NCBI GenBank assembly: GCA_035524955.1
Contig: DATLFG010000105.1
Coordinates: 62,001 to 126,000, forward strand
Source: CAMLFJ01 sp035524955
Lineage (GTDB): Bacteria > Methylomirabilota > Methylomirabilia > Rokubacteriales > CSP1-6
Length of the DNA: 64,000 bases
Direction of reading: 5' to 3'
Made by a program: the position numbers and the translations under genes. Each line of letters begins with the position of its first letter. Positions within the stretch are counted from its first letter, which is position 1. Of this stretch, positions 16,035 through 23,997 are shown piece after piece. Under the pieces are notes generated by a model that had not been told where the DNA came from, searched no databases, and saw only the letters and a list, made by a program, of their open reading frames with translations.

Positions 16035-16699
16035 CTCGCCTGCTCGACCACCCGCAACAGCCCGTCGACGACCTCGGCCACGCCGAGGCCCGTGGTGTCC
16101 ACCACCACCGCGCCCTCCGGCTTCACCAACGGCGCCAGCGCGCGCTCCATGTCTTGGCGATCGCGCCGGGCGATGTCCTCGCGCACCGTCTCCAGATCCG
16201 CGCCCAGGCCCCGCGCCAGCAGGTCGTCGCGCCGGCGTCGGGCTCGCGTGTCGAGATCGGCGTCGAGGTAGACCTTCACCTCCGCCGCGGGCCATACCAC
16301 ACTGCCCGTGTCCCGCCCCTCGAGGACGGCGCCGCCCGCCTCGGCCAGGCTCCGCTGGGTGGGCGTCATCTTATCTCTCACCACGCCCAGCGTCGTCAAA
16401 CGCGACGTGAGCCGACTGATCACGGGGGTGCGGATCTCCGCGCTGACGTCCCGCCCGTTCACGAGGACGCGCGCGCCCTCGAGCCGCACACTGGTCCGCT
16501 CCAGCAGCGCGGCCAGCCCGGGGCCGTCCTCGAGCGCCACTCCCGCCTCCTGTACCGCCCACGCGAGCCCTCGGTAGAGCGAGCCGGTGTCGATCAGGGT
16601 GAAGCCCAGCCGGTGGGCGAGCGCCGCGGCCACCGTGGACTTGCCCGCCCCGGCCGGGCCGTCGATGGTGACCACGATGTCGCGCTGTCCCGGCTTCAC
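16016..16699 (-). CDS. cmk: cytidylate kinase
   Basis: A 227-residue kinase phosphorylating CMP/dCMP. The P-loop GPAGAGKS lies at about 14-21, followed by DTGSLYR, the CMP-binding segment GRDTGSVV and the lid R-rich stretch RARRRRDDL. The start is GTG at 16699. It is separated from tyrA by a 103-base gap full of short repeats, the place where aroA often lies in related clusters. The end overlaps plsC by 19 bases. Confidence 0.96.
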   Translation of the reverse strand: MKPGQRDIVVTIDGPAGAGKSTVAAALAHRLGFTLIDTGSLYRGLAWAVQEAGVALEDGPGLAALLERTSVRLEGARVLVNGRDVSAEIRTPVISRLTSRLTTLGVVRDKMTPTQRSLAEAGGAVLEGRDTGSVVWPAAEVKVYLDADLDTRARRRRDDLLARGLGADLETVREDIARRDRQDMERALAPLVKPEGAVVVDTTGLGVAEVVDGLLRVVEQARCCTRS

Positions 16700-16709
16700 G
16701 AGGTCGCCT

Positions 16710-16772
16710 GCCCTCTACTGCTTAGACCATTGCTTTCTAGACGTTTACTGCCTAAGCCTTTACTGCTCTCTT
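16710..16772 (-). repeat. degenerate A/T-rich tandem repeat between tyrA and cmk
   Basis: On the minus strand the motif GCAGTAAAGGCTTAG recurs in shortened forms: GCAGTAAACGTCTAG, GCAATGGTCTAA, GCAGTAGAGG. The stretch is clearly poorer in G+C than its neighbours. It has no coding signal and lies where aroA would be expected in the tyrA-aroA-cmk order. Confidence 0.55.
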
Positions 16773-16806
16773 GTATCCGTTCGGCTCGCCTTCGGCTTCG
16801 CCTCAC
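16773..16806 (-). repeat. dispersed repeat family C, copy after tyrA
   Basis: The minus strand reads GTGAGGCGAAGCCGAAGGCG and continues AGCCGAACGGATAC, starting at the tyrA stop codon. The same unit, with GCGGATAC and GAGCCGAAGGCGAGCC, occurs twice directly after ribE at 56508-56575. GCCGAAGGC can form a small hairpin. Confidence 0.7.
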
Positions 16807-17654
16807 ACTGCAGTCTCCCGCGTGCGACGGATGCGGTCGAGCGCGGCCTCGATGGCGGTCGCGTCCCCGGCGTCGATCAGGCGTTCCAGTTCGTCCAGGG
16901 CGGCGCGGAACGCGCCGAGCGCCTCCGCGAGCCCCCGCCGGTTCTCCTGGAAGATCTCGCGCCACATCTGCGGGTCGGACGCCGCGATGCGGGTGGTGTC
17001 CTTGAAGCCCCGCCCCGCGATCTCGAAGAAGCGCGGGTCCATGCGCACCACCGCGTCCACCAGCGCGTCGGCCACCAGGTGCGGCAGGTGGCTGACCGCG
17101 GCGGTGGCGCGGTCGTGGGTCACCGGGTCGAGGGTCACCAGCCGCGCGCCGAGCGCCTCCCAGAAGGCCCCCACCCGCTTGACCGCGTGCGAGTCGGTCC
17201 GTTCGGTGGGCGTGAGGATCACGGTGGCGCCTTGGAAGAGATCTTCTCGCGAGACGCCATAGCCGCTCAGCGAAGAGCCGGCCATCGGATGGCTGCCCAC
17301 GAAGGCGAGCGTCCGGCCGCCGCGCGCGAGCGCCTCCGCCGCCTCCACGATGCCCGCCTTGGTGCTGCCCACGTCGGTGATCACCGCGTCCGCGGGCACC
17401 GCCTGCCACACCGCGGGCAGCAGCGCGGTGAGCGTGGCCACCGGGGTGGCGAGCAGGCAGAAGTCGGCCCCGGCCACGCCTTCCTCGAGGCTCGTGCTGA
17501 CGCGATCCACCATGCCCTCGCGCAGCGCCGGCTCGAGGCGCGTCCGGTCCCGACCCACCGCCACGATCTCGTCGGCCAGCCCCTGCGCGCGGGCGCCCTT
17601 CGCCACCGATCCGCCGAGGAGTCCGAGCCCGACCAGACTGAGACGACGGATCAC
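16803..17654 (-). CDS. tyrA: prephenate dehydrogenase
   Basis: A 283-residue NAD(P)-dependent enzyme oxidising prephenate to 4-hydroxyphenylpyruvate for tyrosine, or arogenate to tyrosine. The Rossmann motif GLGLLGGS lies at residues 9-16. SHPMAGSSLSGYG holds the catalytic His, and the dehydrogenase helical domain fills the C-terminus. There is no ACT domain, so tyrosine feedback through ACT is not expected. The GTG at 17654 overlaps the hisC stop (GTGA). The stop codon touches a family C repeat. Confidence 0.93.
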   Translation of the reverse strand: MIRRLSLVGLGLLGGSVAKGARAQGLADEIVAVGRDRTRLEPALREGMVDRVSTSLEEGVAGADFCLLATPVATLTALLPAVWQAVPADAVITDVGSTKAGIVEAAEALARGGRTLAFVGSHPMAGSSLSGYGVSREDLFQGATVILTPTERTDSHAVKRVGAFWEALGARLVTLDPVTHDRATAAVSHLPHLVADALVDAVVRMDPRFFEIAGRGFKDTTRIAASDPQMWREIFQENRRGLAEALGAFRAALDELERLIDAGDATAIEAALDRIRRTRETAV

Positions 17655-18766
17655 GCGCTCTTGGCTCCCGCGAGGACCTTCTTGAGCGCCTTCACGAATC
17701 GCCGGTTCTCCTCGGGGGTGCCGATCGTGACGCGCAGCGCGCTCTCCATCCCGAAGCTGGTCATGGGACGCACGATCACGCCTTCCTTGAGCAGCCAGTG
17801 GAAGACCTCGCTGGCGCTGCGGCCCACGTCCACCAGCATGAAGTTGGCGCGCGAGGGCGCGCACTTCAGCTTCATCGCGGTGAACTCCTCGGTGAGGAAG
17901 GCGCGCCCCGCCTCGATCATGCGGAGGCACTCCACCACGTGGGAGTCGTCCTCCATCGCGGCCAGCGCGGCCGCCTGGGCCACCGAGTTCACGTTGAAGG
18001 GCTGGCGGATCCGGTTGAGCAGCGCGATGCAGGCGGGATCGGCCACCCCGTAGCCCACCCGCAGCCCGGCCAGGCTCGCCGCCTTCGAGAAGGTGCGCAG
18101 CGACGCCACCTTCCGCCCCTGCTTGAGGTAGGCGAGCGAGTCCGGGAAGTCGGGTCCCTGCGCGAACTCGATGTAGGCCTCGTCGAACACCACGATGGCC
18201 TTGTCGGGCACCCGCGCCATGAAGTGCTCGACCTCGTCGGCGGTCACGATGGTGGCGGTCGGGTTGTTGGGATTCGCGATGAACACCATCTTGGTCATCG
18301 GGGTGATCGCGCGGGCCATCGCGTCCAGGTCCAGGCGCTGGTCCTTGAGCGTCACCACCACCCGGATGCCGCCCACCGCCTGCACGATCATCGGGTAGAC
18401 CACGAAGGAGGGATGCGGGATCACCGCTTCTTCCCCGGGCCGCAGGAACGCGCGCACCATCAGCTCGATGAGGTCGTTCGAGCCGTTGCCGAGGATGACG
18501 TGCTCGGAAGTAAGCGCGTGGCGGCGGGCGATGGCCTGCCGCAGGTAGTAGCCGCTGCCGTCCGGATACCGGTTGATCTGGGTGAGCGCGGCCTGCATCG
18601 CCTTCATGACGCGGTCCGACGGGGGCAGCGGATTCTCGTTGGAGGCGAGCTTGATGACGTCGCTGATGCCGAGCTCGCGCTCGAGCTCCTCGATCGGCTT
18701 GCCGGGCTCGTAGGGGGCGATACCCAGGATGTGATCGTTCGCCAGTGATTCCCAGGACGCGCTCAT
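17651..18766 (-). CDS. hisC: histidinol-phosphate / aromatic aminotransferase
   Basis: A 371-residue PLP enzyme of aminotransferase class I/II. It has SNENPLPPS, NPNNPT, DEAYIEF and FSKAASLAGLRVGYG, in which the Lys binds PLP. The family is HisC, but its place between pheA and tyrA suggests that it also, or mainly, transaminates aromatic keto acids. The start MSASWESLANDHILGIAPYE is typical, and the ATG at 18766 follows a duplicated 14-base segment carrying a GAGG ribosome-binding string. It overlaps tyrA by four bases. Confidence 0.92.
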   Translation of the reverse strand: MSASWESLANDHILGIAPYEPGKPIEELERELGISDVIKLASNENPLPPSDRVMKAMQAALTQINRYPDGSGYYLRQAIARRHALTSEHVILGNGSNDLIELMVRAFLRPGEEAVIPHPSFVVYPMIVQAVGGIRVVVTLKDQRLDLDAMARAITPMTKMVFIANPNNPTATIVTADEVEHFMARVPDKAIVVFDEAYIEFAQGPDFPDSLAYLKQGRKVASLRTFSKAASLAGLRVGYGVADPACIALLNRIRQPFNVNSVAQAAALAAMEDDSHVVECLRMIEAGRAFLTEEFTAMKLKCAPSRANFMLVDVGRSASEVFHWLLKEGVIVRPMTSFGMESALRVTIGTPEENRRFVKALKKVLAGAKSA

Positions 18767-18767
18767 T

Positions 18768-18795
18768 TCACTTGCACCTCATCACTTGCACCTCA
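18768..18795. repeat. 14-base tandem duplication between pheA and hisC
   Basis: TCACTTGCACCTCA occurs twice, back to back (18768-18781 and 18782-18795). The right copy contains the pheA stop codon. Each copy supplies GAGGTG on the minus strand, so the duplication also doubles the likely ribosome-binding string in front of hisC. Confidence 0.85.
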
Positions 18796-19854
18796 CGCCG
18801 CCGGATACGAGCCGAGGATCTTCAGGAACTGGCAACGCTCCCGGACCTCCGCCAGCACGTTCCGGACGTTCTCGGTCTCGCTATGCCCCTCGAAGTCCAC
18901 GAAGTTGACGTACTCCCAGGGGCGACGTTTCGTGGGTCGGGACTCGATCTTGGTCAGGTTGAGCCGATTGACCGCGAACGGCTTCAGGATGCTGTAGAGG
19001 ACACCCGGCTCGTTCTTCATCGAGAAGAGGATGGACGTCTTGTCCCGCCCGGTGGGCGCGACGGGCCGCCGGCCGATGACGAGGAAGCGCGTGGAGTTCG
19101 CCGGGTTGTCCTCGATGCGGCCCCGGAGGATCGGCACCCCGTACACCTGGGCCGCGATGTCCGAGGCGATCGCGGCCACGGTGGCGTCGTCGCGCGCCCG
19201 CTCCACCGCCGCCGCGGTGGACGGGGTCTCCTCGGCGACCGCCTCCGGCAGATGGGCGGCGAGCCAGGCGCGGCACTGGGCCAGCCCCTGGGGATGCGAG
19301 CACACCATCTTCACCTCGCCGAGCTCGAGCGCACGCGAGATGAGGTGCTGCGAGATGTCGAGAGTCATCTCGCCGGTGATCGTCACGTCGGAGTCGATGA
19401 GCCGGTCGAGGGTCACGTTGACCGCCCCGTCGGTCGAGTTCTCGACCGGGACCACGCCGAACTCGGCGCGGCCGCGCTCCACCTCGTCGAAGATCTCCGC
19501 GATCGTGCGCACGGCCAGGAGCTGCGCCGAGGAGCCGAAGCGGCGGACGGCCGCCTGGTGGGTGAAGGTGCCGGGCGGGCCGAGATACGCGATCGGCAGC
19601 GGGTGCTCCAGCGCGAGGGAGGCGGAGAGGATCTCGCGCCAGATGGCGCGGATGGCGTCGCCGGCGAGCGGGCCTCCGGTCTGTCCCACGAGACGGTCGA
19701 GAACGTGGGCCTCGCGCTCGGGGATGTAGTACGGGAGACCCTGCTGCCTCTTGAGCTCGCCGATCCGGAGGGCGGCGGTACCGCGCTGGTTGAGGAGTCT
19801 GAGGATCTCGTCGTCGAGGTTATTGATCCTGGATCGCCAATCGTCCAGGTTCAT
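18793..19854 (-). CDS. pheA: bifunctional chorismate mutase / prephenate dehydratase
   Basis: A 353-residue P-protein for phenylalanine synthesis. The order is an AroQ chorismate mutase helix bundle (1-85, with RINNLDDEILRLLNQR), prephenate dehydratase (about 90-270, with AYLGPPGTFTHQAA and the catalytic NSTRF) and an ACT domain (about 280-350, with ESRPTKRRPWEYVNFVDF) for phenylalanine feedback. The ATG at 19854 has GGAG eight bases upstream. It leads the pheA-hisC-tyrA group behind its own promoter. Confidence 0.96.
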   Translation of the reverse strand: MNLDDWRSRINNLDDEILRLLNQRGTAALRIGELKRQQGLPYYIPEREAHVLDRLVGQTGGPLAGDAIRAIWREILSASLALEHPLPIAYLGPPGTFTHQAAVRRFGSSAQLLAVRTIAEIFDEVERGRAEFGVVPVENSTDGAVNVTLDRLIDSDVTITGEMTLDISQHLISRALELGEVKMVCSHPQGLAQCRAWLAAHLPEAVAEETPSTAAAVERARDDATVAAIASDIAAQVYGVPILRGRIEDNPANSTRFLVIGRRPVAPTGRDKTSILFSMKNEPGVLYSILKPFAVNRLNLTKIESRPTKRRPWEYVNFVDFEGHSETENVRNVLAEVRERCQFLKILGSYPAA

Positions 19855-19893
19855 CGGGGGCTCCTGAAGCACGTCGGTCGCGTAACCCCAGGC

Positions 19894-19922
19894 ACTATAG
19901 CGGAAGCCTACCCTCCACGCAA
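19894..19922 (-). promoter_or_regulatory. sigma-70-type promoter for pheA-hisC-tyrA
   Basis: On the minus strand TTGCGT (19922-19917) and TATAGT (19899-19894) are separated by 17 bases. The -35 box lies in the last codons of rluB, and transcription would begin near 19887, about 33 bases before the pheA ATG. No leader peptide with Phe codons is visible in that short leader, so classical attenuation is unlikely. Confidence 0.55.
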
Positions 19923-20633
19923 GCTATCAAGGGCCGCTCGCTCGGCGGGGGTCAGCGCGCGGTGCGCGCCGGGGGCCAGGGTTCCCAGGCGCAGCGGACC
20001 GAACTGGACCCGCTTGAGCCGCTCGACCGGATGGCCGAGCGCGGCGCAGTAGCGTTTGACCTCGCGATAGCGCCCCTCCGCGAACGTCACGCGGAGGCGG
20101 GTGCTGCGCGGCCCCCCGGAGAGCCGGCTGACCCGCCTGGGCACTGCGGGGCCGTCGGGAAGCACCGCCCCGCGCCGCCACCGCGGCAGGTCCGCCGGGT
20201 CCACGTGGCCGCGCACCTCCACCTCGTACACACGCGGAATCTCGTAGCGCGGGTGGAGCAACCGGTTGGCGAGCTCGCCGTCGTTGGTGAGCAAGAGCAG
20301 CCCCTCGGCGTCGAAGTCGAGGCGGCCCACCGGGTACACGATCCGCGCGGCGGGCGGGAGCAGGTCGAGCACCACCGGGCGGCCGGCCGGGTCATGGCGA
20401 GTCGTCACGTAGCCGCGCAGCTTGTGCAGCAGCAGATACTGCAGCGGCGCGCGCCCCGGGAGCGGCCGCCCGTCCACCGTGATGCGGTCCTGCTCGGGGT
20501 CCGCCTGGGCGCCCGGCTCGAGCCGGACTCGACCGTTGACGGTGACGCGTCCCTCCGCGAGCAGCCCTTCAGCTGCTCGCCGTGACGCGATCCCCGCCTG
20601 AGCCAGGATCTTGCTCAGCCGGATCGTCGGCAG
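19908..20633 (-). CDS. rluB: 23S rRNA pseudouridine synthase, RluB/RsuA family
   Basis: An estimated 241-residue enzyme. An S4 RNA-binding domain (about 6-55, LSKILAQAGIASRRAAEGLL) precedes the synthase domain, whose catalytic Asp is in GRLDFDAEGLLLLTNDGEL. The first ATG/GTG/TTG in frame (GTG at 20477) lies after the S4 domain, so the start must be non-standard. CTG at 20633 has GAGGAG seven bases upstream and is preferred; ATC at 20624 (giving MRLSKIL) is the alternative. An upstream in-frame TGA rules out a longer gene. The start lies inside the 3' end of scpB (65-base overlap). Confidence 0.85.
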   Translation of the reverse strand: MPTIRLSKILAQAGIASRRAAEGLLAEGRVTVNGRVRLEPGAQADPEQDRITVDGRPLPGRAPLQYLLLHKLRGYVTTRHDPAGRPVVLDLLPPAARIVYPVGRLDFDAEGLLLLTNDGELANRLLHPRYEIPRVYEVEVRGHVDPADLPRWRRGAVLPDGPAVPRRVSRLSGGPRSTRLRVTFAEGRYREVKRYCAALGHPVERLKRVQFGPLRLGTLAPGAHRALTPAERAALDSLRGG

Positions 20634-21216
20634 CGGCGGTCTCCTCGCGCTCGGGCGGAGGCTCGGTGAGCTGGGCGGCCGCGGTCTCCGCGAGCTCGGG
20701 CACGATCAGCTCGCCCTCCACCTTCGGCAGGTCGCCGAGATCGCGCAGTCCGAAGGCGACCAGGAACTCGCGCGTGGTCTCGTAGAGGAACGGGCGCCCC
20801 GGGGAATCCTTGCGTCCCGCGATGCGGATCATGCGCCGCTCGAGCAGGTTCTCCAGCACCGCGTCCGAGTTGACGCCGCGAATCGCGTCCACCTCGGGGC
20901 GCGAGACCGGCTGGCGGTAGCCGATGATGGCCAGGGTCTCGAGCGACGGGCGCGAGAGCCGCGAGCGGGTGCGGCTGCGGGCGAGCTTCACGAGCCACGG
21001 CGCGATCTCCTGGCGCGTCACCAGGCGGAAGCCGCCGCCCACCTCCATCACCTGCAGGGCACGCCCTTCCGCGTCCAGGCGACCCCGCAGGGTCTCTACG
21101 ATCTCACGGGCCGCCGCGGGCGACTCGAGATCGAGCACCTCCTGGATGCGGGAGGCCTCCACCGGAGTGTCCGAGGCGAAGAGCAGGGCTTCGACGACGT
21201 CGATGATCTCAGGCAT
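20569..21216 (-). CDS. scpB: segregation and condensation protein B
   Basis: A 215-residue kleisin-associated protein with two winged-helix domains. Family landmarks are VEALLFASDTPVE at the N-terminus and LETLAIIGYRQPVSRPEVDAIRGVNSD in the middle. ScpB dimers bind ScpA and regulate the Smc ATPase, encoded at 60.3 kb in this window. The tail after about residue 180 is acidic and of low complexity. The ATG at 21216 overlaps the end of scpA by eight bases, and the 3' end overlaps rluB. Confidence 0.96.
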   Translation of the reverse strand: MPEIIDVVEALLFASDTPVEASRIQEVLDLESPAAAREIVETLRGRLDAEGRALQVMEVGGGFRLVTRQEIAPWLVKLARSRTRSRLSRPSLETLAIIGYRQPVSRPEVDAIRGVNSDAVLENLLERRMIRIAGRKDSPGRPFLYETTREFLVAFGLRDLGDLPKVEGELIVPELAETAAAQLTEPPPEREETAAADDPAEQDPGSGGDRVTASS

Positions 21217-22075
21217 TCGAGTCCTCGGGGTCCCTCTCCCCTCTGGGGAGAGGGTCAGGGTGAGGGGTTGCTTCTTCGGAGGTCTCCTCGATCGCGCGCT
21301 CCGGCTCCCGCACGGTGACCGCGTTCCGCTCGATGACGATCTCGCCGAAGAGCTCGGCCTGCCGCGCCCGCGCCTCGCCCAGCCGGACCAGCTCCAGCAG
21401 CGCGAGGAGCGTCACGACCCATTCGGCCCGCAGGCGCTCGGGCCCCGCGACCGACGAGAAGAGCAGCGACCAGGTGCTCCGCAGCAGCTCGACCATCTCG
21501 CTCATCCGCTCGAGGACCGACAGCGGGTTGGGCTCGATCTGTCGCGGCACCCGGCGCTTCTGGTCCTCGATCAGCCGTTGCATCGCGCGCTGGAGGAGAT
21601 GCACCGAGAGATCCTCGAGCGGGATGTCCTCGGGCGGCGGCAGCTCGGCGGTGGTGCGACCGTAGATGAGCGTCTGCTCCGCCTCGCGCTCGCTCAGCCA
21701 GGCGCCGAGCGCCTTGACCCGCGCGTACTCGCGCAGCCGCTCCTCCAGCTCGCGCTTGAGCAACTCCCCTTCCTCGTCCAGCGCCTCGTCGGGATCGTCC
21801 GGGTTGGCGGGCAGCAGGACCTTGGACTTGAGGTAAATCAGAGTCGCGGCCATCACCATGAACGAGCCGGCGGTCTCCAGGTCCTGGAAGCGCACCGACT
21901 CGAGGTGAGCCAGGTACTGGTCGGTGATCGTGCGCAGCGACAGCCGCGAGAGATCCATCTCGTTGGTGCGGCAGAGATGGAGCAGCAGGTCCAGCGGGCC
22001 CACGAACGCTTCGACTCTAACCGTGAGGCCGGAGTCCGGGACGGCTCCTTGGGTGGTGGTCTCTTGCCCGCTCAT
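21209..22075 (-). CDS. scpA: segregation and condensation protein A
   Basis: A 288-residue kleisin that bridges the Smc heads. The N-terminal helical domain has VEAFVGPLDLLLHLCR, and the C-terminal winged helix has VVTLLALLELVRLGEARARQ. The last codons (TPHPDPLPRGER, then DPEDSNA) are encoded by a copy of palindromic repeat family B, so the natural end of the domain is about residue 260 and the tail is repeat-derived. The ATG at 22075 follows a gap filled by a family A element. It overlaps scpB by eight bases. Confidence 0.96.
   Translation of the reverse strand: MSGQETTTQGAVPDSGLTVRVEAFVGPLDLLLHLCRTNEMDLSRLSLRTITDQYLAHLESVRFQDLETAGSFMVMAATLIYLKSKVLLPANPDDPDEALDEEGELLKRELEERLREYARVKALGAWLSEREAEQTLIYGRTTAELPPPEDIPLEDLSVHLLQRAMQRLIEDQKRRVPRQIEPNPLSVLERMSEMVELLRSTWSLLFSSVAGPERLRAEWVVTLLALLELVRLGEARARQAELFGEIVIERNAVTVREPERAIEETSEEATPHPDPLPRGERDPEDSNA
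21232..21267. repeat. dispersed palindromic repeat family B, copy 2 (codes for the ScpA tail)
   Basis: A perfect ten-base stem CCCTCTCCCC (21232-21241) and GGGGAGAGGG (21245-21254) with a three-base loop, followed by TCAGGGTGAGGGG. It matches 5113-5152. On the minus strand it is translated as PHPDPLPRGER at the end of scpA, just before the scpB start. Confidence 0.8.
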
Positions 22076-22086
22076 CTATTATCTAG

Positions 22087-22230
22087 TGCGGGGGCCCAGA
22101 AATGGCCCCCGCACTCCCCCAGGCCGCGGGCCACCGAGCAGCGGCCACTCCCCCAGGCCGCGGACAACCCGACGAAGGCCCCGGCCCTGCCCCCCGGGCC
22201 GCGGACACTCGTTTCGGCGCTGGCCATCGG
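22087..22230. repeat. palindromic element family A, extended copy between trpS and scpA
   Basis: The 27-base hairpin (TGCGGGGGCC, loop CAGAAAT, GGCCCCCGCA) is at 22087-22113. It is followed by three degenerate repeats of CACTCCCCCAGGCCGCGGAC reaching the trpS stop codon at 22231. The tail resembles that of the copy at 25.1 kb, including CGAGCAGCGGCC against CGAACAGCGGCC. The gap holds no gene. Confidence 0.85.
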
Positions 22231-23223
22231 TCATGGTTCGATCCGGACCGCGTCGTGGACTTCCTGCATGGTGTCCCGGGCGAAGCGGCGGGCGCGCTTG
22301 GAGCCCTCGTGCAGGATCTCGATGATCTCCCGCGGCTTCTCGGCGAAGCGCCGGCGCCGCTCGCGGATCCCGGCCAGCGGCGGCAGCATGTGCTTGAGGA
22401 GCACGCCCTTGCAGTCGAGGCAGCCGATCGCGGCGGTGCGGCAGCCGGTCGCGCACGCCTCGCGGTCCGGGTCGGGCGTGAAGATTCGGTGCAGGTCGAA
22501 GACCGGGCAGATGTCCGGGTTGCCCGGGTCGGAGCGGCGCTTGCGCGCGGGATCCGTGACCATCGGCCTGATCTTGGCGCTGATCTCCTCGCCGGTGTCC
22601 GAGAGGTAGATGGCGTTGCCGTAGGACTTCGACATCTTCCTCCCGTCCGTGCCCGGCACCTTCGGGATCTGGGTCAGCTTGGGCTGCGGCTCCGGGAACA
22701 CCGACTTCCAGGTGTTGTTGAAGCGGCGCGCCACCTCGCGGGTGAGCTCGATGTGCGGCACCTGGTCGGCGCCCACCGGGACCCAGTGCGCCTTGTACAT
22801 CAGGATGTCGGCGGACTGGAGCAGCGGGTAGCCGAGCAGCCCGTAGGAGGGCGACTCGATGCCGAGCTGATCCACCATCTCCTTGTAGGTCGGGACCCGC
22901 TCGAGCCAGGCCACCGGCGTGGCCATGGAGAAGAGCAGGTGCAGCTCGGCGTGCTCTGGCACCAGGGACTGGATGAAGAGCGTGGATCTCTCGGGATCGA
23001 GCCCGGCCCCGAGCCAGTCCGCGCCCATCTCGATGATGTCGCGCGGAACCTCGGCGATGCCGCCCGGATTGGTGGTGAGCACGTGCCAGTTCGCCACGAA
23101 GTAGAAGCACTCGTAGCCGTCCTGGAGCTTGACCCAGTTCTCGAGCGCGCCCAGGTAGTTGCCGAGGTGGAGCTGGCCGGTCGGCCGCATCCCCGACAGC
23201 ACGCGTTCCTGCGATCCGGTCAT
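22231..23223 (-). CDS. trpS: tryptophanyl-tRNA synthetase
   Basis: A 330-residue class I synthetase. It has SGMRPTGQLHLGNYLGALEN (the HIGH-type motif is HLGN) near residues 10-29 and KMSKSYGN near 195. Length and motifs match bacterial TrpRS. An unusual feature is a Cys cluster near 265-280 (CATGCRTAAIGCLDC), typical of one TrpRS subgroup and possibly metal-binding. It heads the scpA-scpB-rluB group, though a repeat-filled gap separates it from scpA. It starts six bases after the GT2 gene. Confidence 0.96.
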   Translation of the reverse strand: MTGSQERVLSGMRPTGQLHLGNYLGALENWVKLQDGYECFYFVANWHVLTTNPGGIAEVPRDIIEMGADWLGAGLDPERSTLFIQSLVPEHAELHLLFSMATPVAWLERVPTYKEMVDQLGIESPSYGLLGYPLLQSADILMYKAHWVPVGADQVPHIELTREVARRFNNTWKSVFPEPQPKLTQIPKVPGTDGRKMSKSYGNAIYLSDTGEEISAKIRPMVTDPARKRRSDPGNPDICPVFDLHRIFTPDPDREACATGCRTAAIGCLDCKGVLLKHMLPPLAGIRERRRRFAEKPREIIEILHEGSKRARRFARDTMQEVHDAVRIEP

Positions 23224-23229
23224 GACGAT

Positions 23230-23997
23230 CTAGTCGCCCTCTCCGGGCCTCCGGCCCCGCCGCGTCTCCCACACCTTGGCCATGCGCAGGAACACGTACT
23301 CGGCGTAGAGTACGGCGAGCACGAAGCCCCGCCAGCCGTCCAGGAAGCCACGGTGAACAATGTACATGGAAAAGAAGCGGCCGAGGGGCCGAGTCACGAG
23401 GCCCAGGAGCCCGGCCCGGCGGCCCCGTCGGATCCAGTCCTGCGCGGACAGCGTCGAGTACCGGTTGGAGCGGCGGACGAAGTCCTCGAGGTCGTGGTAG
23501 GAGTGGTGCAGCATCGGCTCGGTGAGCGTCTCCACCTGCCCCGAGACGGTGACCGACTCGTGCACCGCGTTCTCCACGAACCGCCCCGCGCTCCGCCGGA
23601 AGAGGCGGAGCTGGTAGTCGGGGTACAGGCCGCCGCGGCGCACCCACGCCCCCCAGAAGATGTTCCGCCGCGGGATCGAGTAGCCGTCGGCGGGCCCGTC
23701 CTCCCTGAGGATCACGCGGATGCGCTCCCGCAGCTCGGGGGTCGCCCGTTCGTCGGCGTCGAGCGAGAGGATCCAGTCGCCGGTCGCTTGGTCTATGGCG
23801 AAATTCTTCTGGGCCGCGAAGCCGGGCCACGGGCGCACCGAGACCTTGTCGGTGAACTCGTGCGCGATCTGCACCGTCTTGTCGCCCGACTCGGCGTCCA
23901 CCACCACGATCTCGTCCGCCCAGGCCACGCTCTCGAGGCAGGCGCGCAGGCGCTCCTCCTCGTTCCACGCGATGATCGTCACCGAGAGCCGGGTCAC
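23230..23997 (-). CDS. family 2 glycosyltransferase (WaaE/KdtX-like)
   Basis: A 255-residue GT-A enzyme. It begins LSVTIIAWNEEERLRACLES, has VVDAESGDKT and the metal-binding LSLDADER (DxD-like), then the typical NIFWGAWVRRGGLYPD and RLFRR segments. Close relatives transfer glucose or another hexose to the first heptose of the LPS inner core; the sugar here is not known. The GTG at 23997 overlaps the waaC stop (GTGA). The neighbouring heptose genes support a core-LPS role. Confidence 0.85.
   Translation of the reverse strand: MTRLSVTIIAWNEEERLRACLESVAWADEIVVVDAESGDKTVQIAHEFTDKVSVRPWPGFAAQKNFAIDQATGDWILSLDADERATPELRERIRVILREDGPADGYSIPRRNIFWGAWVRRGGLYPDYQLRLFRRSAGRFVENAVHESVTVSGQVETLTEPMLHHSYHDLEDFVRRSNRYSTLSAQDWIRRGRRAGLLGLVTRPLGRFFSMYIVHRGFLDGWRGFVLAVLYAEYVFLRMAKVWETRRGRRPGEGD

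Noticed and set aside
16700..16802. Remnant of an aroA pseudogene
   Set aside because: No frame gives EPSP-synthase motifs; the sequence is made of short repeats only.
19855..19907. Phenylalanine attenuator leader before pheA
   Set aside because: The leader is about 33 bases, with no short Phe-rich frame and no terminator hairpin.
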